A DNA stretch of 64,000 bases, from positions 992,001-1,056,000 of the forward strand of contig JBAJFE010000026.1 in assembly GCA_037903355.1 (NCBI GenBank), written 5' to 3'. The stretch is from Trichuris trichiura (taxonomy: Eukaryota > Nematoda > Enoplea > Trichinellida > Trichuridae). Made by a program: the position numbers and the translations under genes. This document shows, one piece after another, positions 22,301 through 31,369 of the stretch. Position 1 is the stretch's first letter, and every line of letters starts with the position of its first letter. The notes below the pieces were generated by a model, which was not told the origin of the DNA, ran no database searches, and saw nothing but the letters and a program-made list of their open reading frames with translations.

Positions 22301-24057
22301 GCCTAGATACATTATACGATTTTTTGAATTAACATTATCGGCAGCATAAAAAATATTAAAGAAAGTTAAGCTCATGGATTCCTTGACTGGCTAACTAGTC
22401 AGTAAGACCCACGAAAAATTCCGCCAACAACAACTACGAAAGCTGCTGTAAAGGCAAGAATATTTTAACCTTACTTAACCCCAGCGAGATCATCATAAAC
22501 AAATACACATAATAAAAGTCAACTATAGAAACAATACCTAATCACATAGAAGTTGGCATACCGACAAACACAGAACAAAATATTCAATGAGTTGCATAGC
22601 CTCGAGAAAATAAAGATAAAGGCCTCCTCCCTAAAAGGGCAATCGATTAGAGACATTCGACTGCGCAGAGGAGCTTTCTGAATGGCAGATTGGGCGTGAA
22701 CATAAATCACACCATTGAAATGTCAGAAAGACCAAATAATCAAAGTACAGTGTTAAAGGGACGAACAAATGAAAGAAAAGGTAAGTTGACAAGTTTTACA
22801 GCAATCTGACAAAAGCTGGGCGAAAGAAAACGAGAACAATGAATACTGAAAAGGAAAGCAAAGCATCACCATAACAAGTAAATCAAAGCTTATAATTTAT
22901 AAAATTTAAATTCGACTATGAACGTTGCACGCTAATGCGAACACTGGACTCTGCAAACATTGCAGTCACTGCATGGAGCAATAATAGCCTAACCAAAGGC
23001 TATTATTACCTCAAAGCCTGCTTTTATTTTTTGCGGTACACTCTTCTTTTTGTTAAAATAAAAAATTTGCATAGCAAGTACGCGTAGCTATTGAGCGCAG
23101 TAAAAGGATATAACCGAATCTACACGACGTATCAATTGAACGAGCAAAGAAGGTAACAACCTAACCATCATTAAAGAGCATACGGTATTCATCGGCACTC
23201 CAACATTACAACGTAACGCTATGCAATTGCCTATGTTGAAATACAAGTGTTGCTGACAGCCAAAAGGGCAAAACGTAATTGGCAAGAAAAGGAACAGAAG
23301 AGAACTGGAAAACTTATGATAATGAGCAACTTAAATCAATCATAAAACCCGACATTCCTAAAAGACTTCGAAGAATTAAACGCGAAAAAGATGGAAGAAA
23401 GCTAAGCTTAGGCTTAAGAACAAATTTGCGCTGTTCGAATACTGTAAGGCTATATATTAGGTATACAGGTACGAATACGACGATAGTATGTGTATGTTAA
23501 CAACGTGAAAGCGGTTATAGAAAATAAGTGGAAAATGACAATTAAACTCAGAGGAAAAAAGCCTACTATAAATGTAAATTATATGAAAATTTTGAGTATT
23601 ATTTTATGTTAACTAACCTGGGAGCCTCGCGACACATGTAGTGAATTGCATCTTGATCGCCAAGCCAATCTGACCCTTTAACAGTGTCGTAAAAATGCCA
23701 TCGCCAATCGTCAGGTTCCATATTGCCAAGAGCCGCGTTGACCCCACCCTGCGCAGCAACGGTGTGGCTACGAGTTGGAAATAGTTTGGTTACGACGGCA
23801 GTTTTAAAGCCAGCTTCAACAAGGCCCATTGCGGCGCGAAGACCTGCACCTCCTGAAAAAAAATTGGTCCCCAATAAAAGACAGCAATATAATACTTGCT
23901 TACCTGCACCAACTACTACCACGTCATAGCTATGATCAACAATTTTGTAACTCGTCGACATCTTCCTGCTCGCGCTGGAATCGTAACTGCGAGATGCGGA
24001 AACTTGCAACAACCTTTGAACAGCATTTCCGTTTAACGTACCTCGGCAACGCAGCAT
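19352..24057 (-). CDS. SDHA: Succinate dehydrogenase flavoprotein subunit, mitochondrial (complex II)
   Basis: Six exons join in phase: 23904-24057, 23618-23852, 20953-21329, 20452-20891, 19603-20139 and 19352-19552, giving 647 residues (human 664). A Ser/Arg-rich transit peptide precedes the dinucleotide-binding motif [13 protein letters not shown], which is split by intron 1. The covalent FAD attachment site [11 protein letters not shown] is intact. The active-site regions are also present: [54 protein letters not shown], the Arg-rich capping helix ([11 protein letters not shown]) and the C-terminal VPPKVRSY. The enzyme oxidises succinate to fumarate, passing electrons to SDHB. In parasitic nematodes, complex II can run in reverse as fumarate reductase in hypoxic stages. 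Intron 2 (21330-23617) is 2.3 kb, by far the longest intron in the gene. Confidence 0.97.
21330..23617 (-). other. 2.3-kb second intron of SDHA
   Basis: The intron is AT-rich and free of recognisable coding sequence on either strand. It holds a perfect 11-bp inverted repeat at 22980-23007. Its size stands out against neighbouring introns of about 50-310 bp. Confidence 0.8.
22980..23007. repeat. Perfect 11-bp inverted repeat (hairpin) in SDHA intron 2
   Basis: AATAATAGCCT and AGGCTATTATT are exact reverse complements around a 6-base loop (AACCAA). The function is unknown. Confidence 0.8.
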
Positions 24058-24976
24058 CGCGGATGGAACTGTAAAGAGAGCTTATATCAACTCTTCAAAA
24101 TAGCACAGCAAATAGGAAAGCTCTGCGCAGTTTTAATGTCACTCATTACGCGGTGGCGAAAATGACCGCATGCGCTAAAAATACTTCGCTAACAACGCAA
24201 CACGAATCGACAAAAATTGTTCAGAAGTCCGAAACAATGCTAGGCAAGAGCGTTAAACTCATTATACTAATGATCAATCCGAAAAGCAAGAGAAATACAG
24301 TAAGCTAAAGAATTAACAACCTGCGCTCTATATTCTGCAACTGTAAAAATTCCTATACGAACATCAGGTTCAATTTGGCATATTGACATCTCCTGTTTCC
24401 GCAACCAATTTTCGCAAAAGGCGATTCAATGGAATTTATTGTTCACGAGAAAATAATGCAGCTTACCATGTATTGAGGGTCGAATTATTTACTAATATCC
24501 GAAAAGGAAACAAAAAAGCGATCAAGTGACAGTTTGTCTTTAGAAAATTTGTATATAATTTATACTATATATTCGCATGCGGGAATATCGTTTACTGTCG
24601 AATAAAAAAGTTTTATCTGGTATACAATTTCTTCTTTTTTAAATGGGCATTGCGCTATTTCATAGCAGTGCTTATTAGCTGACCACACGTTGCACTATAC
24701 GCACAAAGCTAAACCAACCTGTCACCCAACGGAGTCCACTTTTTTGGATTGGAGCCCAGATTAGGGATAAGTTAAGAAACGAATGTTTCGCGCTTGCTAT
24801 AATTGGCAGACAAATATATTCCACTTTGCTGAAAGTGTCAACGGTGACTTGTGGCTAGATTGATCAAAGAAGTAAACATTACACATATGATGCGCAGGTA
24901 CTTTAGAAAAACGTTTAAACGACTGTACCGTAGCGCAGTTGACATTGCGTGTTACTTGGCGTTCGGTTGATCTCGA
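24058..24976. other. Divergent intergenic region between SDHA and a myristoylated-protein gene
   Basis: This is the gap between divergent starts and probably contains both promoters. It is AT-rich with a TATA-rich patch near 24545-24575. No coding sequence seen. Confidence 0.45.
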
Positions 24977-25351
24977 ATGGGAAGCTTATTTTCTAAGTCG
25001 AAGTCTTTCGCTGTTGTAGACTCGCCGGCTAGTAAAAGTGAAGTAAGCGAGAATTAAAAGCTCTTGAGCTACATCGGCGATGTTTAGGGGCAAGATGAAG
25101 TTGAAGCAGCTTCCGGCGAGGAATGTAGCACCGAAAAGGAGCTATTAGAGTGTGATGTAGATGTGCCTTTTCAAGAGGGCGAAGAAGAACTGTCGCCCGA
25201 ACGTCGAAAGGCCCTACCATTGGCCGACATGTCGCGTTTTGAGTCCGATGTTAGTTTGGCGGGTTCTGATCGCGATATGGAGGAGCGTTTAGATTTGCTC
25301 AGAAAGTCGGAGTTGGCAGAGAACGCTATGGACTCGTTCGTCGGTGTTTAA
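24977..25351 (+). CDS. Small acidic protein with N-terminal myristoylation signal, unrecognised family
   Basis: I do not recognise the family. Two exons, 24977-25042 and 25088-25351, join at phase 0 across a 45-bp intron (GTAAGC...GTTTAG). The product is 109 residues. It begins MGSLFSKSKS, which fits the N-myristoyltransferase consensus (Gly2, Ser6, basic residues following), so the protein is likely tethered to a membrane face by lipid and basic charge. The rest is strongly acidic (EVEAASGEECSTEKELLE, FQEGEEEL), then a helix-prone segment (RDMEERLDLLRKSELAENA) and a short ending DSFVGV. There are two Cys and no membrane span. It is divergent from SDHA. Such small acylated proteins often act as membrane adaptors, but that is inference only. 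Its start, intron and composition are coherent, so I think the gene is real. Confidence 0.6.
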
Positions 25352-26417
25352 CTCACTTTTTGATCAGTGGTTGATAAAAACGAGGTAGCAGCACACTAAA
25401 TAGTATTAACACATTCCGTTTATAACTGTTTTATTCGTTAAAAATTTTAACTTGCTATTTAAGTCGTTTCATCTATTCAACCGATACTCCAACCGAGTGA
25501 CAACAAGCAAATTTTTAGAAAGTAACGTTGACTTCAGGTGCTGTTAGCTTTGTCGCTGACATTTATCCACGCGTAGTTTAATGCTCCTCTCTTTCTCGTT
25601 ACCTCTCTGTTAGTTACCGCAGCTCACAAGTGCACCCTTTTCTTTTTTTTTGATGAAAGTATTCGTTCGCCGAGCTTGACGGATGAAATTTACTTAACTG
25701 CTGCTCATTGTTTTGTTGATTAAAATTTCTTCACGCTTGGGAACTTTTGTAGAACATTCTACATTGCAGCGCCAAAACAAAATTGCCTTGCAAGACCTGT
25801 TTGCGGTGCATGCGCAATCTGCTAAAGCATACTTAACAACGAGTTTTGCATATTTTGCAACCCTGCTTTTTGAATATCTCAACAATGTACAAGGTTGCAA
25901 ACACTTTTAACTCGAGCATACGCCAATTGTTTGCAATGGATTTCCACACTGTAACTACCAGTTGATACAAAAGCTTTAAGATTGTCAAGTTCCATGGAAA
26001 GCACTGCAGTTTTTTTCGTATCAGCGAGCCGTCGTCGGCTTTATTAGTTAACTAGCAACATTACAGCTCAATTTTAAAACTGAAAATAAAGAAAAAACAG
26101 CTCATGTCGAAATGCGCAGCTGTACCTACAGTAAGGGCAAATGTTATGCAGGTTACAAAAGAAACATTTCTGTTCTATTTAATAGAAATCATTTTTCGTT
26201 ACTTAATCCATGCTTAAACAGTAAGCTGATATTATGCTTGAGTACTAGAAGCCTATGCCAACTTGCTGCTTTCTCGTGGCCACTTCCTGGTTCGGTGTCA
26301 GATTCTTTAGAAGTTTGCTTCTTTCGAACAACTAAAAATCCATTTTTAGCCTAAGCTTAAATAGCATACACTTGCCGTAACCGACAGGGGTATTTCACCA
26401 ACAGGAATTCAAATTTG
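25352..26417. other. Intergenic stretch left of the retroelement
   Basis: Open frames of about 65 codons occur on both strands at 25694-25910 as mirror images, with no family match. The stretch ends at the target-site duplication of the Penelope-like element. Confidence 0.4.
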
Positions 26418-26434
26418 TTCAAAATGTTACCTGC
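26418..26434. repeat. Target-site duplication, left copy (17 bp)
   Basis: TTCAAAATGTTACCTGC occurs here and again, in the same orientation, at 29008-29024. The two copies exactly bracket the Penelope-like element and its inverted repeats, as expected for a duplication made on insertion. Confidence 0.85.
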
Positions 26435-26680
26435 TGAAGAAATTTATTACGGGTGTGTCCCAGTTGCTTTTTATATAAAGAGGCTCCGGAGCTTTTGGGT
26501 CATTCGAGACCCATCATCAGCGGTCTTAAGTGTAAATATGAATTGTGCCAGCGAGTGCCATCTATCGATTCTGAGTATTTTAAAGCGGGTATTTTAGGTT
26601 TTTGTATTTGAGTCTGTCAAGCTTTTTTTGTATTTTTTATTTGAGTCTGTCAGCGCTTCTTTTCTTTTTCTTTCTTTGTT
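26435..26680 (+). repeat. Left terminal repeat (pLTR) of the Penelope-like element
   Basis: From TTTATTACGG through GTCTGTCAGCGC this sequence matches the reverse complement of 28748-29007 with scattered substitutions. The two copies share a block around GGCTCCGGAGCTTT and GGTCATTCGAGACCC. This copy carries an extra partial duplication of TTGTATTTGAGTCTGTCA near 26625-26660 that the right copy lacks. Confidence 0.8.
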
Positions 26681-26777
26681 CCATTTATATTGCAGTTTTG
26701 TCCATTTCTGCTTGTTCTAATTATTTGTTTTTTCTTCTTTCCCGGCTATTGTATTTCATCCGGTGAGTGTGCAACAA

Positions 26778-28601
26778 TTATACCGCGTCACAATATTTGT
26801 CCAAATCTCCACTTATGTCCACTCCTTGATCGCGGTTGTAAGTCGTATTGTGTCTAATATATAGTGCTTCTTTGATTCTTCTTAACCGTAAATTGTTTTC
26901 GTAACATAAAACTTTTGGCTGGAGTGATTGAGTGCATTGCGTCGCGTGTTCCACTACAGCAGAGGCTTGTTTGGCTTTTTCCATTGTAATTTTTGGGTCC
27001 ACGATTGGTCTGCCTCGCTGTGTGGTTCGATTGGTACCAAAGTATGGCTTTCGCGTTATTGTAACTTGTGAGTTTTTTATGTGTTCGTTAAATCTATGCT
27101 CCAGGGTATTTCCCGTTTCACCAATATAAATCCCTGAGCAAGAACATTCAACCGCGTATACTAATCCTGTCTTTTTGTTTTCGGGGATTTTAGTTTTGTC
27201 TGTGCGAAGAATTGCCCTGAGGTTGGGCGAACTTTTGAAAAAGACTCTGAAACCCAATTTTTTTCCTAATTGGACAATCTTTTCGCCTAAACCTGCCACA
27301 TAAGGAATAACCAGACAAGTGTCGTGCGGAGTGTTTTGCTCTGGAGACTCGCGTGTGCGAAGCTTGTGGTTGAGCACTTGGTTGATAAAGGATTCAGGAT
27401 AACCGTTTTTGTAGAAGATTTTTCTAATGTAGTTAATTTCTGGTTGGAGATACTCGGGACTGCATAGATTGAATGCTCTGTCTATCATTCCGGAGAGGAT
27501 ACCACGCATTACTGATCGTGGGTGATGTGATGAAAAATTGAGGTACTGATCTGTGTGCGTGGGTTTTCTATACACTCGGGTTTTAAGGCCTTCGCTTGAG
27601 CGAATAATTAAGGCGTCTACAAAGGGTAAGGTTTTGTTATCTTCTTTTTCCATTGTGAAGACTATTTGGTTCAGGCGGACGTTGTTGAGGAATTGTAAAA
27701 ATTGTTCTTCTTTTCCAGCTTTTATAATGACAAAGATGTCGTCTACGTATCTTTTAAAAAGGCGTGGAGCTATGTGTCTGTCTATAGTTCTGAACATTTG
27801 TCTTTCAAAGTTTTCCATAAAGATTTCCGCTAATACAGGGGATAGGGGGCTTCCCATAGGTACTCCGTTAGATTGTTTATAGAACTTGTTATCAAAAGTG
27901 AAGTAATTGCCTTCTTGCATGCAAAACGAGACCAGCTTGACAATGTGAAAGGGATTTAATTTAGTTCTGCTGGGTAGATTTGTGTCCGTGTGGAGGAGAT
28001 TGTGTAAGGTCTCTAGGGTGTCTGATATTGGGATGCTGGGAAATAAGTCTTTTACATCATAGCTGACTAAAATCTCGTCGGGTTCCAAACAATAGTTTCT
28101 TATTTCGTTGACGAGCGTTTTGCTGTTTTTGACAAAGGATGGTTCCTTGCCTGTTAGAGGTTTGATGATCTTACTTAAGTATCTACTGAGTTCAGTGGTG
28201 ATGCTGTTAATTGTGGAGACTATCGGTCTCAGCGGGATATCTGGTTTGTGTACTTTTGGGAGACCATAGAGCTCGAGGGGTCTGAAGTTCGATGCAAACT
28301 TAAGATATGTTGTCATTTTGGTGATAGCAGGTTCTTTGGTTTCTGTGGCATATGTAATGAGAAGAGATCAGAGATTTTTTTGGGAAACCTCTGTAGGGTC
28401 GGTTGGTAGGGGGGTATAATTGCTAGTGTTCAAGATAGCTGTCAACTTTTCGATGTAAGTGCTTCTGTCAAGTAAGACGATTCTATTCCCTTTATCTGCT
28501 TTGGTTATAATTCTGTTGGGTTGTTTTCTAAGTTTATATAAGCTGTTTATTTCATATCGGCTTATGTTCGAAGTGGCAGTGAAGTGGTGGCCTAGGATCA
28601 A
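26778..28601 (-). pseudogene. Penelope-like element ORF: reverse transcriptase plus GIY-YIG endonuclease, interrupted
   Basis: The frame runs from about 28740 to 26778 on the minus strand and is interrupted once by an in-frame TGA at 28368-28370. Upstream of the stop lies the N-terminal PLE region (FVPTPKQPPLLDIIASVED, RITKADKGNRIVLLD-like segment). Downstream come the RT motifs: GLPKVHKPDIPLRPIVS, SYDVKDLFPSIP, QSNGVPMGSPLSPVLAEIFM, the catalytic YVDDIF, and LPFVDALI. A linker follows, then the GIY-YIG domain (GLVYAVECSCSGIYIGETG, with the catalytic Arg in LEHRFNEH). The GIY-YIG domain and catalytic aspartates are intact; only the TGA and the missing 5' end argue against activity. The Trp-like context of the stop suggests TGG to TGA, but this is a guess. 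Confidence 0.92.
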
Positions 28602-28747
28602 TGTAGATAAATTACTCTTGATTTGTGTGGCCTTTTGTGTGTCCGACGTAGATAGGCTGTCTTCAACTGAGGCAATGATGTCGAGAAGTGGTGGTTGTTT
28701 TGGTGTTGGGACGAAGTTAAGAAGACAATCTAGAAGCTATACGGAAC

Positions 28748-29007
28748 AACAAGAAAAAGAAGTGCGCTGACAGACTCAAATACAAAAACCTACAAACAGA
28801 AAGCTTTAAAATACCCGCTTTAAAATACTCAGAATCGATAGATGACACTAGCTGGCACAATTCATATTTACAACTTAAGACCGCTGATGACGGGTCTCGA
28901 ATGACCCGAAAGCTCCGGAGCCTTTTTATATAGAAAGCAAACGGGACAGATCCGTAATAAATTTTTTCATCATGAAAACATATTGTCCCGTACCAAGAAA
29001 CCACGTT
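28748..29007 (-). repeat. Right terminal repeat (pLTR) of the Penelope-like element, inverted
   Basis: This is the inverted partner of the left repeat. On the plus strand it contains CTGATGA at 28884-28890, a GGGTC/GACCC stem and GAAA at 28908-28911. That arrangement resembles a hammerhead ribozyme core, which is known from PLE terminal repeats. Confidence 0.8.
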
Positions 29008-29024
29008 TTCAAAATGTTACCTGC
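29008..29024. repeat. Target-site duplication, right copy (17 bp)
   Basis: Identical to 26418-26434 and directly oriented, at the outer edge of the right terminal repeat. Confidence 0.85.
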
Positions 29025-29600
29025 ATTCTTTATTGTACTGTACACTTTGAAGGTCTTTCGGCGAATCTGAATAAAACGCTTAATTTGGACTTTAAGCATG
29101 ACTTAATGGAACTCCTAAATGTTATTTAAAAATTTTGCTTAGTCACATATTGTTTTAAAACGCAAAAAGTTTTCCGTTTGCGAAATCAGGTGTGGTTGCA
29201 ACGCCTTGAACAGAGAAAAGAGCGGCACATTACTTCGCAGTTTTTGTGAGCGCGTAGCGGCGCTAAATCGCTGTAAGAGCCCGCAAGAACCAAGCAGCGG
29301 GACGCCCAGCTGCCGCCAGGGTTTTACGTCAACTGGAAATATGAAAGCCGCCTGTATGTGGCTGATTCAAAACATTTTCATTTTTACAAACGGTTAACAA
29401 CGCAATAAAAACTGTTTCTTTGCTGCCAGGGATTTATTTATAAATTCACACTCAAAAGTATGACGCGCAGGTTCTGTTCAAATGCTTAGTGCAAGCTTAC
29501 GGTAGAATTGTTTTCCAACCGTTATTTCTCAGTTTTTAGCGAACTGAATTGTGTTGTAGGTTCGTCTTTAAACCTTTTGGGTAATCCTTGACTCACGAAG
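29025..29600. other. Gap before RPLP0 with possible coding remnants
   Basis: Two plus-strand frames without ATG look protein-like: about 29190-29248 (VWLQRLEQRKERHITSQF, after a TCAG acceptor-like site) and about 29285-29398 (LPPGFYVNWKYESRLYVAD...FYKRLTTQ, then TAA). I could not join them in phase and do not recognise the family. They may be terminal exons or remnants of a gene whose 5' part lies beyond the retroelement. The right end should carry the RPLP0 promoter. Confidence 0.3.
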
Positions 29601-30930
29601 ATGGTCAGGGAAGACAAATCGACTTGGAAGGCGAATTATTTTCTCAAGTTGCTGGTCAGTCATTTTGCTTCGATTGCGTTTAGGCGACTGTTCCACCTTT
29701 CCTTTCGTGTAGACTTTTCTGGAGGAGTATCCAAAGTGTTTCATAGTTGGCGTGGACAATGTCGGTTCAAAGCAGATGCAAGAAATTCGCGGTTCGCTTA
29801 GAGGACGAGCCGAACTATTGATGGGCAAAAATACGTTGATCAAAAAGGCCATTCGTGGATATTTGCCCAAAAATCCGCAGCTCAACTGGTAATAAAAATT
29901 CTCGTAGTTGTTGTTTTACATTACGCCGATGCTCGCAGCGTGCTGGATCACATAACCGGCAATGTCGGCTTTGTGTTCACGAAAGAAAATCTTCGGGAAG
30001 TTCGCGAATCGATCGTTTCGAAAAAGGTTAGTTTTTCACTTTATTCATTGCTGTTATTATTGTATTAACCATTTAAGGTAGCCGCTCCGGCAAAGGCAGG
30101 CATGATTGCGCCCATTGATGTCACTTTGCCCGCGCAAAACACCGGCCTCAGTCCTGATAAGACTTCCTTTTTTCAAGCGCTCAGCATTCCAACGAAGATT
30201 TCAAAAGGAACCATAGAAATTTTGGTAGTCGTCTATTTCGCTTTCAAAAAATTAGCATACGTCACGAATCCTTACAGAACGATATCCACCTGATAAAGGC
30301 AAATGAAAAAGTTGGTGCCAGCGAAGCCACCCTATTGAATATGCTGAACATTATGCCGTTCAGTTACGGTCTTGTCATGAAGAAAGGTTGATCAGCTATT
30401 CGACGTTTAAACTATTGCGGCAGAATCGTTTTTAATTGCAGTCTATGACGCAGGCAGTATATACGATCCAAGCATTCTTGACGTTACACCCGAAGATCTG
30501 CGCGATAAGGTTTCTCAGGTAACTTTCTTACTGTAATTACAGTATGCCTTTTTAAATCGGTTTTCTGTACGCGCGTAGGCGGTGCGTAACATTGCAAGCA
30601 TTTCTTTACGTATCAACTATCCCAACGCCGCCAGCGCTCCTCATATGATCGCAAATGCTTTCAAAAACCTACTTGCGATCGCTGCCCAAACAGATGTCAC
30701 TTTCAAGGAAGCTGAAAAGGTAAATTTTAAATAGCAGTAATGATTAGACGGATGATGTGACCTCATTTTAGATGAAAGAATATTTGAAAGACCCGAGTAA
30801 GTTTGCTGCCGTCGCGGCTGCCCCGGCGGAGCCAACAAAAGAAACCAAGGCGGAAGCTGCGCCAAAGGAGGAACCCAAAGAAGAGTCCGAAGAGGAAGAT
30901 GTCGGCATGGGCGGCTTGTTCGACTTCTAA
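29601..30930 (+). CDS. RPLP0: 60S acidic ribosomal protein P0
   Basis: Eight exons join in phase: 29601-29654, 29713-29888, 29939-30026, 30078-30224, 30278-30386, 30442-30518, 30579-30719 and 30772-30930. They give 316 residues (human 317). The protein begins [18 protein letters not shown], continues with [18 protein letters not shown] and MGKNT, and has the insertion-domain motif [25 protein letters not shown]. The C-terminal hinge is Ala/Glu-rich. P0 binds 28S rRNA and anchors the P1/P2 dimers of the ribosomal stalk that recruits translation GTPases. The tail reads [13 protein letters not shown] instead of the near-universal SDDDMGFGLFD: an extra Gly, Gly for the usual inner Phe, and an extra terminal Phe. 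Introns are 49-61 bp. Confidence 0.97.
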
Positions 30931-31369
30931 GGCTCTGTTGCGTTGATGGGTTCCAATAAAAGGGTGATAGGACGACAGAACGCCAGCAGCAACAATATAC
31001 GAATGTATGTAGCGGAAAAAAATATGGATGACAACAAACATCAAATCTTTGGTATTGCAATTCTGAGAGAGCGAAACATCACGGCGAAAGGGCAAAACAG
31101 GAAATAATAAATAGGACGTAGAAAAACAACAATGAGAGTACGAGAGAGAGGTGCCGCCAAGGAAAATCGGCAACATTTTTTTGACCACCGCGCGTGACCA
31201 AAAATGCGCTTGACAACGCTTCGCCTTTCCTCAAACTTTTGACCGGTACAGGAGATGCACAATGAACATTGCAACTGCGCGACAAGAACTCGTCACCTCC
31301 CGGAAAGTTCCAGGAAGATGGCGCCACCAGCTAGCGCGACCCGTCCACTTTAGCGTCGCAAATAAATCG
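30931..31369. other. Convergent 3' region between RPLP0 and the SMA-9 gene
   Basis: Open minus-strand frames at 30641-31327 overlap each other in several frames and partly run antisense to RPLP0 exons, with no family match. I take the stretch as the 3' UTRs of two convergent genes. Confidence 0.45.

Larger units (their letters stand above)
26435..29007 (-). mobile_element. Penelope-like retroelement with inverted terminal repeats
   Basis: The 2.57-kb element has a minus-strand ORF with a Penelope-type reverse transcriptase and a C-terminal GIY-YIG endonuclease. It is bounded by inverted copies of a roughly 250-bp terminal repeat and a 17-bp target-site duplication. PLEs prime reverse transcription at a nick made by their endonuclease. 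The ORF is broken by one in-frame TGA, and the frame is closed by a TAG just inside the right repeat, so this copy looks 5'-truncated or decayed and probably immobile. It inserted between the myristoylated-protein gene and RPLP0. Confidence 0.93.

Noticed and set aside
30641..31327. Several overlapping minus-strand ORFs of 77-141 codons
   Set aside because: They overlap in different frames and partly run antisense to real RPLP0 exons. None has a family match.
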